Below, piece after piece: positions 8,740-17,228 of a DNA stretch of 37,092 bases. The stretch is taken from the NCBI GenBank assembly GCA_947466535.1, contig CANIEV010000020.1, positions 1-37,092 on the forward strand. The letters run 5' to 3'. Each line of letters begins with the position of its first letter. The first letter of the stretch is position 1. The position numbers and the translations under genes are program-made. Under the pieces are notes generated by a model, which saw nothing but the letters and a program-made list of their open reading frames with translations, was not told the DNA's origin and searched no databases. This DNA comes from Betaproteobacteria bacterium (lineage in GTDB: Bacteria; Pseudomonadota; Gammaproteobacteria; Burkholderiales; SG8-39).

Positions 8740-9711
8740 TTACTCGCCACGCGCACCGGTGAGTTTCACCATGCGCGCGTAGTGTTCCGCGTCGCGGCGC
8801 AACTTTGCGGAGAATTCCTCCGGAGTCATCGGCAAGGGTATCAGCCCGAGCGCGGCGAATCGCTGTTGCATGTCGGGCGCACGCAACGCACGCGCGACTT
8901 CCTGGTTCAGCCTTGCCACGATGTCCGCAGGTGTTTTCGCGGGGGCGACGAGTCCGTACCAGGTCGAGAAATCGAATTCCCGGTAACCCGATTCCGCGAT
9001 GCTCGGGAGGTTCGGCGACGCGGGCAGGCGAGCCGAGGGTGAACTCGCGATCACGTTCAGCCGTCCGTCCCGGCCGTATTGCAGTCCGGTGGATGCGCCG
9101 ACGAACATCAGCTGTATCTGTCCGCCGACATTGGCGGCGAGCGCCGGGGCCGAACCCTGATAGGGGATGTGCAGCAGGTCGATCCCTGCAACAAGCTTGA
9201 ACCATTCCATCGCGAGGTAATGCGGTCCGCCGAAACCGAGCGATCCGTACGCGAGCTTGCCGGGATTCGCCTTTGCGTAGGCAACCAGCTCCTGCAATGT
9301 CTTTACAGGGACCGACGGGTGCGTGACCAGCACCATCGGCACGGTGACCAACGTCGTGATCGGTGTGAAGTCGTTGAGCGAATCGTAAGGCAGGTTCTTG
9401 CGGAACACCGGGTTGATCGAATGCGAGTCGGTGATGAAGCCGATCGTGTAGCCGTCCGGTGCTGCCTTCGCGGTGATCTCGGTGCCGATGATCGTATTCG
9501 CGCCCGGCTTGTAATCAACCACCACCGTCTGGCCGAGCGCCTGGTTGAGCTTGTCCACCAGCGGACGCACCACCAGATCGCCGCCGCCCCCCGGCGGGTA
9601 GGGCATCACCAGGCGCAGCGGCTTTGAGGGCCAGCCTTGCGCCTGTGCGGGCGAAAGCGCGAACAGGGTGGCTGCCGCGGCGAGTGAGGCACAAAACGAT
9701 CGCTTGTTCAT
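8740..9711 (-). CDS. Bug/TctC-family periplasmic receptor
   Basis: The 323-residue protein has a signal peptide (MNKRSFCASLAAAATLFALS, ending AQAQ), then WPSKPLRLVMPYPPGGGGD and APDGYTIGFITDS. It resembles the receptor at 12146-13114: both have DGYTxGFI, SINP or AINA, a GGPHxLAMEWFK stretch and FSTWYG/MTTWYG. Both stand directly upstream of a CoA-transferase and a dehydrogenase, which supports module duplication. A strong GAGGAGGAA precedes the ATG by eight bases. No membrane subunits (TctA/TctB) are near. The ligand is probably the acid handled by the adjoining transferase (inference). Confidence 0.92.
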   Translation of the reverse strand: MNKRSFCASLAAAATLFALSPAQAQGWPSKPLRLVMPYPPGGGGDLVVRPLVDKLNQALGQTVVVDYKPGANTIIGTEITAKAAPDGYTIGFITDSHSINPVFRKNLPYDSLNDFTPITTLVTVPMVLVTHPSVPVKTLQELVAYAKANPGKLAYGSLGFGGPHYLAMEWFKLVAGIDLLHIPYQGSAPALAANVGGQIQLMFVGASTGLQYGRDGRLNVIASSPSARLPASPNLPSIAESGYREFDFSTWYGLVAPAKTPADIVARLNQEVARALRAPDMQQRFAALGLIPLPMTPEEFSAKLRRDAEHYARMVKLTGARGE

Positions 9712-9759
9712 CCGGTGTTCCTCCTCAGGTTCCGGTACGCTGGTCGTCCAATCCGGTTG

Positions 9760-10917
9760 CTATGCGGAATAGCGTCCGTCAAGAATTTCGCGTGCGATCA
9801 GCGTGCGCTGGACTTCGGTGGTGCCGTAGCCGATCGACATGCCGCGGACGTCGCGGAACATGCGCTCCATCGGGAATTCCTCGGACAGCCCGTAGGCGCC
9901 GAAGAGCTGCATCGCGGTATCGGTCACGCGGCGGGTCGCCTCGTTGATGTACACCTTCGCGATCGAGGCATCGATCGCGTTGCTCTTGCCCATGTCCACC
10001 CGGTTCGCCGCGCGATAGAGCAACGCGCGGCTGGCCTCGAGTTCAATAGCCATGTCGGCAAGCTTCCACTGGATGCCTTGCAATTCGGCAAGCGGCTTGC
10101 CGAATTGCACGCGCTCCTTGGTGTGCGCGACTGCGGCTTCAAAGGCGGCCTGCGCGATGCCGAGGCAGATCGGCGGATTGGTCGCGATGCGGTCGGCATT
10201 GAACACCTGCAGCAGCTTGCCCATGCCGCCGGCGGGCAGCAGCAGGTTTTCAGCGGGTATGCGGCAATCCTCGAACACGAGTTCCGCCATGCCGGTGCCG
10301 CGAAAGCCGATCAGGTCGAGGTGTTTGCCAACACTGAATCCCGGCGTGCCGCGCTCCACCAGCACCGCTCCGACGCCGCGAAGACCGGGGGCGGAGTCCA
10401 GGCGCACCAGAACAAGGAACAGATCGGAGGCCTGTGCTCCCGAGCACCAGAGCTTGGCGCCGTTGATCACATACTCGTTGCCGTCCTTCACCGCCTTGGT
10501 CTGGATATTGCCGATGTCGGACCCCGCATTGGCCTCGGACATGCCCCAGGCGCAGAGCAGATCGCCCTTGGCGATTTTCGGCAGGTAGGCCTGTTTCTGC
10601 TTCTCGGTACCGAGGTGCAGGATCGCGCGCGGTGTCGCACCGTCGGTACAGCCGACCATGATCGCGGTGTTGGCGCAGCAGCGGGACACTTCCTCGACGA
10701 TGATCACGATATCGACGAGGTTGAGACCGGGGCCGCCGTACTGTTCGGGGATGAATACACCGGTGAAGCCGTGTTCGGCGAGGATCTTTACATGCTCCTT
10801 CGGGGGACGCCTGGTCCGGTCGATCTCCGCCGCCTTGGGTTTGAAATGTTCTTCGGAGATCGCGCGCACCGAGGCGCGGATCATTCGTTGTTCGTCGGTC
10901 AGTTCGTAGTCGCTCAT
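9760..10917 (-). CDS. Acyl-CoA dehydrogenase family protein with atypical active site
   Basis: The 385-residue protein has all fold motifs: WGMSEANAGSDIGN, the INGAKLWCSGAQ strand, GFRGTGMAELVFEDCRIP and FGAYGLSEEFPMERMFRD. However, the C-terminal motif reads IGYGTTEVQR, so the residue aligned with the medium-chain catalytic Glu is Tyr364. At the alternative position, used by isovaleryl-CoA dehydrogenase, it has an Asp (D242, in NADRIATN) instead of Glu. It may use Asp as base, or act on a different CoA ester. GGAG is five bases before the start, and the racemase-like gene ends 30 bases upstream. It ends the first copy of the receptor/transferase/dehydrogenase triplet. Confidence 0.92.
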   Translation of the reverse strand: MSDYELTDEQRMIRASVRAISEEHFKPKAAEIDRTRRPPKEHVKILAEHGFTGVFIPEQYGGPGLNLVDIVIIVEEVSRCCANTAIMVGCTDGATPRAILHLGTEKQKQAYLPKIAKGDLLCAWGMSEANAGSDIGNIQTKAVKDGNEYVINGAKLWCSGAQASDLFLVLVRLDSAPGLRGVGAVLVERGTPGFSVGKHLDLIGFRGTGMAELVFEDCRIPAENLLLPAGGMGKLLQVFNADRIATNPPICLGIAQAAFEAAVAHTKERVQFGKPLAELQGIQWKLADMAIELEASRALLYRAANRVDMGKSNAIDASIAKVYINEATRRVTDTAMQLFGAYGLSEEFPMERMFRDVRGMSIGYGTTEVQRTLIAREILDGRYSA

Positions 10918-10947
10918 TGCTGCTCCAGGTGGCCAGGTTTCATTTCT

Positions 10948-12111
10948 TCATTGATTGTCGATAATTGCGCCGATTGCTTCGAAGCCCGATATGTCGGCGG
11001 CGCTGAAATTCCAGTCGGCGAGAGCGGAGACACCGCCTTCGCCGGGGCGGGGTGCAGTGCGTGTGCGCTGACCCGGGGTGCGCGACAGGCGCGGAGCGGG
11101 CGCAGGTTCCGGATAGCCGTGTTCATGCGAAAACACACCGCGCGAGCGATGGTGCGGATGTTCGGGAACTTCGGCGAGGGACAGCACCGGTGCGAAGCAG
11201 GCGTCGCTGCCCTCGAACACTCGCGTCCACTCGTTGCGGGACTTCTTCCTGATGGTGTCCGTGAATATCTGCCGCAGTGCCGGCCAGTTGTTGCGATCGC
11301 CGCGTTTGGGCAGCGAAGCGGGGTCCAGCCCCATGCGGGAGAGCAGTTCATCGTAGAAGCGCTGCTCGATGGCGCCGATCGACACGAAGGCACCGTCGGC
11401 GGTTTCATAGGAGTCGTACCAGGGCGCGCCGCCATCAAGGCCATTGGCTTCGCGTTCGTCCCGCCAGAGGCCGGCGGCGTGGCGTGCGAAAAAGGGCGCC
11501 ATCAACAATGCGGTTCCGTCGCTGATCGCGGCGTCCACCACCTGGCCCTTGCCTGAGCGCTGCGCCTCGAGCAGCGCGCAGACCACACCAAAGGCGAGAA
11601 ACATCGCGCCGCCGGCGAAATCGCCAAGCAACGCAAGCGGCGGCACCGGACCCTCCTTGCGGCCGATCGCGTGCAAGGCGCCGGTGATCGCGATGTAGTT
11701 GATGTCGTGACCTGCGGTGGGCGAGAGCGGGCCGTCCTGGCCCCATCCGGTCATCCGCCCGAACACCAGTTTCGGATTTCTTGCGAGGCACTCGTCCGGT
11801 CCCAGTCCCAGTCGTTCCAGTACACCGGGACGAAAGCCTTCGATCACCGCGTCTGCCCGATCGACGAGCGACTGCGCGATCTTCACATGCTCCGGCCGCT
11901 TGAGGTCGAGCCCGACCGAGCGTTTGCCGCGACCAAGCACGTCGTACTTCGGGTCGATACCCTGGCCGAGTTCCACCGGCTGCGCGCGGTCAAGGCGCAG
12001 CACGTCTGCCCCCATATCGGCAAGCAGCATGCCGCAGAACGGTCCCGGCCCGATGCCGGCGAACTCGATGACGCGCAGGCCTGTTAGCGGACCGTGACGG
12101 GAGGCACTCAC
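10948..12111 (-). CDS. Alpha-methylacyl-CoA racemase-like CaiB/BaiF family enzyme
   Basis: This 387-residue class III CoA-transferase-fold protein carries the racemase residues rather than the transferase set: H135 in PTAGHDINYIAITG, D164 in LLGDFAGGAM and E236 in YDSYETADG match the His/Asp/Glu of bacterial alpha-methylacyl-CoA racemase (Mycobacterium MCR). It would invert the 2-methyl centre of a branched acyl-CoA so that a dehydrogenase can act on it, which fits the dehydrogenase immediately downstream. The start is a GTG at 12111 with only a weak ribosome site. The last about 50 residues (rich in Pro, Arg and Thr) are less conserved-looking. Specific substrate unknown. Confidence 0.9.
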   Translation of the reverse strand: MSASRHGPLTGLRVIEFAGIGPGPFCGMLLADMGADVLRLDRAQPVELGQGIDPKYDVLGRGKRSVGLDLKRPEHVKIAQSLVDRADAVIEGFRPGVLERLGLGPDECLARNPKLVFGRMTGWGQDGPLSPTAGHDINYIAITGALHAIGRKEGPVPPLALLGDFAGGAMFLAFGVVCALLEAQRSGKGQVVDAAISDGTALLMAPFFARHAAGLWRDEREANGLDGGAPWYDSYETADGAFVSIGAIEQRFYDELLSRMGLDPASLPKRGDRNNWPALRQIFTDTIRKKSRNEWTRVFEGSDACFAPVLSLAEVPEHPHHRSRGVFSHEHGYPEPAPAPRLSRTPGQRTRTAPRPGEGGVSALADWNFSAADISGFEAIGAIIDNQ

Positions 12112-12145
12112 TCGGACGTTTCCGCCGCGGTTGTCGTTCGAATCA

Positions 12146-13114
12146 TCAATTGACGGTGATCTTCGCGGTCTTGATCACGTTTCCCCAGATCTGGATTTCA
12201 TGGCGGATCAACGCGATGAACTGGTCCTGCGGCAGTGGGGACAACTCGATGTTCAGTGACTCGGTGCGCTGGCGCAGGTCGGGCGAGTTGAGCGTCTTCG
12301 TGACATCCGCGTGTATCCGGTTGACGATGTCCGCCGGTGTTCCTCCCGCAACCGCCATGCCGTACCAGGTGGTCATGTCGAATTCGGGATAGTCGCGCGC
12401 AATCGGCGGGATCTCCGGCGCACCGGCGATGCCTTTCGCGGGCGTGGCACCGATCGCTCTGATCTTGCCCGAGCGGATCGCAGCCGAACCTCCGCCGAGG
12501 CCGGTGAACATGACCTGCACTTCGCCTGTCTGCAGCGCGACCATGCCGGGACCGACGCCCTTGTAGTTGATCGCGACGATATTGGCGCCGGTGACGCTCT
12601 TGAACCATTCCATCGCCAGACCGTGCGGACCGCCGGTGCCGAAGGAGGCGAAGTTCAACGTGCCCGGTTTGGCCTTGGCGAGCGCGACCAGTTCCTTGAT
12701 CGAATTCACACCGATGCCTGGATTCACCACCATCACCAGCGGAACATTCACCAATCGCGTTATCGGAATGAAATCGCGCTCGGTGTCATAGGGCAGCTTG
12801 GGTTGCAGTGCTGCATTGATCGCAAGCGAGTTGCTGATGAATCCGACGGTATAGCCGTCCGGCGTGGAGCGGGCGAGCGCCTCGTTGCCGACAATCTCGC
12901 TCGCACCCGGGCGGTTTTCCACGATCACATTCTGTCCCATGATCTCCTGCATCTTCTGCGCGATCATCCGGCAGGTGATGTCGGCGCCGCCGCCCGGCGC
13001 ATAGGGAACGATGAATCGTATCGCCCGGTTCGGATACGCCTGTGCGTGCAGCGATGCGACAGGTGCGAGCAGCCCGGATGCGAGCGCTAGGGTCAACAGG
13101 GTTTTCCTGATCAT
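12146..13114 (-). CDS. Bug/TctC-family periplasmic receptor
   Basis: The protein has 322 residues counted from MIRKTLLTLALASG, which begins a clean signal peptide ending LHAQ, followed by AYPNRAIRFIVPYAPGGGAD and TPDGYTVGFIS. An ATG 12 codons further upstream is in frame, but the start at 13114 is better placed behind AGAGGAAA. Motif wording is closest to the receptor at 8740-9711. It is the first gene of the upstream triplet (receptor, racemase-like enzyme, dehydrogenase). A large hairpin lies between it and the preceding citryl-CoA-lyase-like gene. Ligand unknown. Confidence 0.92.
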   Translation of the reverse strand: MIRKTLLTLALASGLLAPVASLHAQAYPNRAIRFIVPYAPGGGADITCRMIAQKMQEIMGQNVIVENRPGASEIVGNEALARSTPDGYTVGFISNSLAINAALQPKLPYDTERDFIPITRLVNVPLVMVVNPGIGVNSIKELVALAKAKPGTLNFASFGTGGPHGLAMEWFKSVTGANIVAINYKGVGPGMVALQTGEVQVMFTGLGGGSAAIRSGKIRAIGATPAKGIAGAPEIPPIARDYPEFDMTTWYGMAVAGGTPADIVNRIHADVTKTLNSPDLRQRTESLNIELSPLPQDQFIALIRHEIQIWGNVIKTAKITVN

Positions 13115-13145
13115 GGCGTGTTTCCTCTTTTGGGAATCGCGGTGA

Positions 13146-13193
13146 CGCATCGCCCGTTTTGCCCGCCATAGACGGGAAACGACGGGCGATGCG
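13146..13193 (-). terminator. Intra-cluster hairpin (attenuator or processing site)
   Basis: A 12-bp stem, CGCATCGCCCGT at 13146-13157 against its complement at 13182-13193, encloses a 24-base loop that can form an inner 4-bp stem. It fills much of the 99-base gap between the citryl-CoA-lyase-like gene and the next receptor gene. There is no T-tract, so full termination is doubtful. Partial termination or mRNA stabilisation would separate expression of the two halves of the cluster. Confidence 0.5.
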
Positions 13194-13213
13194 CGACGGG
13201 CAGGGCGGTCTGA

Positions 13214-14017
13214 CTAGACGCCCTTGGCTTTCTTCTCTGCTTCAAGGCCGGCCACCATGACTTCGTGGTCCAGACGCGCCCAGATTTCGCCGGCGATCGG
13301 GTTGCGGATCTCTTCTGCGATATGGCCCACCAGTCCGACCGCGCGACTCGCGACAACGATGCCGCGGCAGAGGCGCCAGTCGATGCCCAGTTCCGAGGCG
13401 ATCGCGCCGATCGCGCCCGACACGTTGAGCGGCAGCACGCGGCCGCTCGCCTTGGCGGCCTCTGCCGCAACCAGCTCCATCAGCCGGATGTAATCACCCG
13501 AATAGCCGTTTTCGGCGGCGATGCGGAACAACACAGGCGAGCGCGGATCAATCGGCTTGTGCGTCGGATGGCCGAGGCCGGGAACCGGACGCTTGCGTTC
13601 CACATAGTCTGCAGCGATACGCTTTGCGAGTCCGGGGATGTCGTCACGAGCACCAGGCTTGGCGAGAGCATCCTGCAACATTTTCGCCGCGGTCTCGGCG
13701 GTGCCGCCGAACACCGACCCCATGCCGAGCAAACCAGCAGCTATGGATGCCTGGACTGCATCGGGCGAGCCGAGGTTGGTCAGGCGCGTCGCGATCGCCA
13801 TCGGCGTCATGCCGTGTTCGACCAGCGTTACCAGCAGTGCGTTGAACACCGTCGACTGCTGCGGCGTGGGCAGCTTGCCCATGATCTCCAGCCAGGCCAT
13901 GTCGCCAAACGAGAGCTTTCCGAGAATCTGGGTGCAAAAATCCATGCCCTTGATCGTGATCCGGTCGGGCAGGCTCCAGCCCATGTCCGAGGTAATGGGT
14001 TTGTTCGCACGTTCCAT
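13214..14017 (-). CDS. Citryl-CoA lyase-like (small citrate-synthase-fold) protein
   Basis: At 267 residues it is much shorter than citrate synthase (about 430) and matches the stand-alone small citrate-synthase-fold proteins usually annotated citryl-CoA lyase. It keeps H68 (TLVEHGMTP, the position of pig-enzyme His274) and H150 with the DPR motif (GLGHPTHKPIDPR, the position of His320), and the RAVGLVGHIAEE helix. The third catalytic residue, Asp375 in citrate synthase, aligns with Ser200 (LPLNVSGAIG). A retro-aldol cleavage of a citryl-CoA-like ester, or a related Claisen reaction, is the family expectation, but the missing Asp makes chemistry uncertain. CGGAG precedes the ATG. It sits between the enolase-superfamily gene and a receptor. 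Confidence 0.82.
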   Translation of the reverse strand: MERANKPITSDMGWSLPDRITIKGMDFCTQILGKLSFGDMAWLEIMGKLPTPQQSTVFNALLVTLVEHGMTPMAIATRLTNLGSPDAVQASIAAGLLGMGSVFGGTAETAAKMLQDALAKPGARDDIPGLAKRIAADYVERKRPVPGLGHPTHKPIDPRSPVLFRIAAENGYSGDYIRLMELVAAEAAKASGRVLPLNVSGAIGAIASELGIDWRLCRGIVVASRAVGLVGHIAEEIRNPIAGEIWARLDHEVMVAGLEAEKKAKGV

Positions 14018-14097
14018 GGTGATGCTCCGTTCTGTTGATTGAAGGGTTTGAGTTCGAACAGGCGGCGTCCTCTCGGGCGCTGCCTCAGGTGCTCGTT

Positions 14098-15183
14098 TCA
14101 GACGGCGTGACGCTTGACTGCATCCCAGTCGACCAATGCAGCTAGCGAGGGGGTGTCGGGAAGCGTGATCGCGCCTTCACGAATTACCATCTCCGTTGCA
14201 AGAATCTGCTTTGTCATTTCGAGGTACCAGGTCACTTCCGATGCGAGCGCATCCGGCGGCAGGGTGGCGGCAAGTTGTAATGAGGACAGTGTGCCGAGCA
14301 GGCTTTCGCCGAACAACCCGACCACAGTTCTGCAGCCTGCTGCGCGGGCGAGATCACGCATCACCGTGCCCTCGGTCAGCCCGATGCGTCCGGGCTTGAG
14401 ACTGATTGCCCGTGCGCCGCGCTCGATGAACAAACGGGTTGTGTCGGGCGAAGGACAGTTGAAATCCACCAGCACCGGAACCGGGGAGGCGGCCTGCAGC
14501 GCACTGAAGCTTGAATCGGGAAACAGCGCGCAGGGATCCTCCACCACAACCGCGCCGGCGTCGGCCATGCGCCTTGCGTAATCAGGCCCCTGTTCGCGGG
14601 AGTAATACGAGTTCGCGTCCACGTAGAGGCTCACCGACTCGCCGACCGCGGCACGAATTTCCCGCATGCCTGTCACGTCGGTGTCGATGCCCTGTCCGCC
14701 TTTGACCTTGAGCGTGCGAAATCCATGGCGCTCGACCATCGCGATCGCCTCTTTCGCCATCGCCGCCGGCGCCTGGCGTGTCACTGCCCACGAAAGATCC
14801 ACTGTCTTGCGCCCGCCCCAGGTTTTCCAGAGGGGCTCGCCTCGTTTGGCCGCCGCAAGATCCCAGAGCGCGTTGTCGAGCAGTGCTTTTGCGGCGAGGT
14901 TCTCGGGCACGGGATCGAAGCGGCGACGGACCGGCGCGGGATCGGAAAGATCAACTCCCTTCAGCAAGGGGAGCAGCAGGTCCTCGAGCGCGGCGATCAG
15001 GCTTCGCGGCGACACCCCCGCCCAGGTGGCCTTGATCGTGGATTCACCCACGCCAACCGCGCCATCTTCGCCCTCGAGCCGCAACAGCACGAACAGCGCA
15101 CCGTCCTCGACGATATCGCTCCAGCGCACCGGCCGGGCATAGGGCAGGCGGTAGGTATGAAAAGACCAGCGGGCGAGTTTCAT
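14098..15183 (-). CDS. Enolase-superfamily enzyme, muconate cycloisomerase (MLE) subgroup
   Basis: The 361-residue protein has the MLE-subgroup catalytic layout: Lys pair K159/K161 in RTLKVKGG, metal ligands D189 (YVDANSYY), E215 (VVEDPC) and D240 (VDFNCPS), and the second base K263 in SLKPGRIG. The family abstracts a proton alpha to a carboxylate; members include muconate cycloisomerase, o-succinylbenzoate synthase and dipeptide epimerases. Its place in a catabolic cluster favours an organic-acid substrate, but the specificity loop is not diagnostic to me. No clear ribosome site precedes the ATG. The stop of the CDS lies 80 bases before the citryl-CoA-lyase-like start. Confidence 0.88.
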   Translation of the reverse strand: MKLARWSFHTYRLPYARPVRWSDIVEDGALFVLLRLEGEDGAVGVGESTIKATWAGVSPRSLIAALEDLLLPLLKGVDLSDPAPVRRRFDPVPENLAAKALLDNALWDLAAAKRGEPLWKTWGGRKTVDLSWAVTRQAPAAMAKEAIAMVERHGFRTLKVKGGQGIDTDVTGMREIRAAVGESVSLYVDANSYYSREQGPDYARRMADAGAVVVEDPCALFPDSSFSALQAASPVPVLVDFNCPSPDTTRLFIERGARAISLKPGRIGLTEGTVMRDLARAAGCRTVVGLFGESLLGTLSSLQLAATLPPDALASEVTWYLEMTKQILATEMVIREGAITLPDTPSLAALVDWDAVKRHAV

Positions 15184-15202
15184 CGATTGGGTATTGGGTG
15201 GT

Positions 15203-16207
15203 TCAGTCGGTCTTCGAACCGGTATCGCGGATCAGTTTTCCCCATTTGGCCGAATCGCGAGTGACAAAATCCAAAAGGCGGTCTCCTCCAAGGTAGCTTG
15301 GCTCGGCGCCCAACTGGATGATCTTTTCCTTCACATCGGGCTGGTTCAGCACCTTTTCGATCTCGCCCGAGAGGCGGGCGACGATGTCACGCGCCACGCC
15401 GCGCGGAGCGAACAGCGCATACCAGGCGAGCACTTCGAAATCGGGATACCCGGCTTCCGCGAGCGTCGGCACCTCCGGCGCGAGCGCGCTGCGTTTCAGA
15501 CTGCTGATGCCAAGCGCGCGCAGCTTGCCGGACTTGATCAAGGGCAGCGTCGCGGGCGGCGTGAAGAACATGAAATCCACGGTGCCGCCGAACACGCTGG
15601 TCACCGCCTCAGGGCCGCTCTTGAAGGGCGCATGCACCGCGTCGATCTTCGCGATGCTCTTGAGAAGTTCCGCGGCGAGGTGTCCGGACGTACCGTTACC
15701 GGCCGACGAGTAGGTAAGCTTGCCCGGATTTTCGCGGGCGAGCTTCACCAGGTCCTGCAATGACTTCACCGTCGATGAACTGTTGACCACCAGGAGATTG
15801 GGCGCCGCCGCGAGCATTGCCACCGGCGGCACATCACGCATCGGGTCGTACTTCAGGTCCTTGAACAGATGCGGGCCCACGGAATGCGTCGGCGCCCCGC
15901 TCATCAGAAGCGTGTAACCGTCGGCCGTTGCGCGGGCCGCCATCTCGGAGCCGAGGTGGCCCCCCGCACCCGCACGGTTGTCGAAGATGAAGGTCTGGCC
16001 GAGTACCGGCGTCAGCCGTTCGCCCATCAGCCGCGCGAGAATGTCGGCGGTGCCGCCCGCGCCCGAGGCGACGATCACGCGGATCGGTTTGGACGGCCAG
16101 GCCTGCGCCTGCGCAGGCCGCGATACCAGCGTTGTCGCTGCAAGAGTGAACGCGAGCCCCAGGACCAGGATTGCAGGGCGCTTGAGTGCCCTGTTGATCG
16201 CGTTCAT
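15203..16207 (-). CDS. Bug/TctC-family periplasmic receptor
   Basis: The protein has 334 residues with a long signal peptide (MNAINRALKRPAILVLG... ending PAQAQ), then WPSKPIRVIVASGAGGTAD, ATADGYTLLMSGAP and VPTLAEAGYPDF. A second ATG at 16213 abuts the GGGA ribosome site, so 16207, with normal spacing of six, is the better start. It follows another Bug gene by 12 bases, giving two adjacent receptors of different sub-type. Its motif wording (AGAGGHLGSE, SSAGNGTSGHLAAEL) is unlike the two duplicated pairs, so its ligand probably differs. Confidence 0.9.
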   Translation of the reverse strand: MNAINRALKRPAILVLGLAFTLAATTLVSRPAQAQAWPSKPIRVIVASGAGGTADILARLMGERLTPVLGQTFIFDNRAGAGGHLGSEMAARATADGYTLLMSGAPTHSVGPHLFKDLKYDPMRDVPPVAMLAAAPNLLVVNSSSTVKSLQDLVKLARENPGKLTYSSAGNGTSGHLAAELLKSIAKIDAVHAPFKSGPEAVTSVFGGTVDFMFFTPPATLPLIKSGKLRALGISSLKRSALAPEVPTLAEAGYPDFEVLAWYALFAPRGVARDIVARLSGEIEKVLNQPDVKEKIIQLGAEPSYLGGDRLLDFVTRDSAKWGKLIRDTGSKTD

Positions 16208-16219
16208 TCGCATTCCCGG

Positions 16220-17197
16220 TCAGTCGAGTTTCACGCCGACGTTCTTGATCCGCTCCGCGTACATCTCGCGATTGGATTTCAGGAACGCGTTGAACTGGTC
16301 CGGTCCCATGATCAGGGGCTCGAGGCCGACGCCGCTGATGAACTTCTCGTCGAACGCCTTCTCGATGACGATCTTGTTCACGTCCGCCGCGACCTTGTCG
16401 ATGACCGCACGCGGCGTGGCGGCGGGCGCGACGAGGCCGAACCAGGCGCGCGACACGAAGCCGGGGGCGCCGGATTCGATGAAGGTCGGTACGTTCGGAA
16501 GTGCTGTCGAGCGGGTGTCACCCGCGTGCGCGATCGCCTTGAGCTTGCCGGAGCGTAGAAGCGTAAGCGCGGGCGCGACGCCGGAGAGAGCGACGTCGAT
16601 CTGCCCGGCCAGTACTGCTGGAATCACTTCCGCGATGCCTTTGTACGGGACATGCAGCATCTTGATGCCGGTGATTCTCATGAAGGCTTCGGTGTCGATA
16701 TGAGTCGAACTGCCCGGGCCGAAGGTGCCGTAGGTGATCGTGCCCGGCTTGGCCTTCGCCATGGCGATCAGTTCCTGCAGGTTGTTGGCCGGGAACGACG
16801 GGCTGGCAACCAGTGCGCTCGGCACGCCGACCAGGTTGATCACGCCGGTGAAATCCTTCACCGGGTCATAGGGCAGCTTGTTATAGAGGTACTGGTTGGA
16901 CGAAAGCGCGGCGTCGGTCGCCATGTACAGGGTGTAGCCGTCTGCCGGCGACTTCGCCACGGCTTCGGAAGCGATGATGGTGTTGGCGCCCGGGCGATTC
17001 TCCGCGATCACCGTATGGCCCCACACCCGGGAGAGTTCCTGACCGAGTCCGCGGATCAGCACGTCCGACAGCCCGCCCGCGGGGAACGGGATGATGATCT
17101 TCACCGGCTTGGACGGAAAGGCTTGCGCCGCCGCGCCACCTGCAAACAGCGCGAACGCCAGCGATGCGAGTACGGTCCTGATCTTGCGATGATTCAT
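16220..17197 (-). CDS. Bug/TctC-family periplasmic receptor
   Basis: The 325-residue protein has a signal peptide ending GGAAAQ, then FPSKPVKIIIPFPAGGLSD, SPADGYTLYMATDAALS, LHVPYKGIAEVIPAVL and LPNVPTFIESG. These motifs closely match the receptor at 3650-4633, and both genes follow an AMP-binding ligase. AAAGGAGA stands seven bases before the start. A second receptor gene follows 12 bases downstream, so the two are probably co-translated. Ligand unknown; a carboxylate activated by the adjoining ligase is the natural guess. Confidence 0.92.
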   Translation of the reverse strand: MNHRKIRTVLASLAFALFAGGAAAQAFPSKPVKIIIPFPAGGLSDVLIRGLGQELSRVWGHTVIAENRPGANTIIASEAVAKSPADGYTLYMATDAALSSNQYLYNKLPYDPVKDFTGVINLVGVPSALVASPSFPANNLQELIAMAKAKPGTITYGTFGPGSSTHIDTEAFMRITGIKMLHVPYKGIAEVIPAVLAGQIDVALSGVAPALTLLRSGKLKAIAHAGDTRSTALPNVPTFIESGAPGFVSRAWFGLVAPAATPRAVIDKVAADVNKIVIEKAFDEKFISGVGLEPLIMGPDQFNAFLKSNREMYAERIKNVGVKLD

Positions 17198-17228
17198 GTG
17201 AGTCTCCTTTGGATCTGTTGGGGATGCG

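Noticed and set aside
9715-11556. A 613-codon open frame on the + strand opposite an acyl-CoA dehydrogenase and a CoA-transferase-fold gene
   Set aside because: The opposite strand encodes complete enzymes with all motifs; this frame has none and ignores their gene borders.
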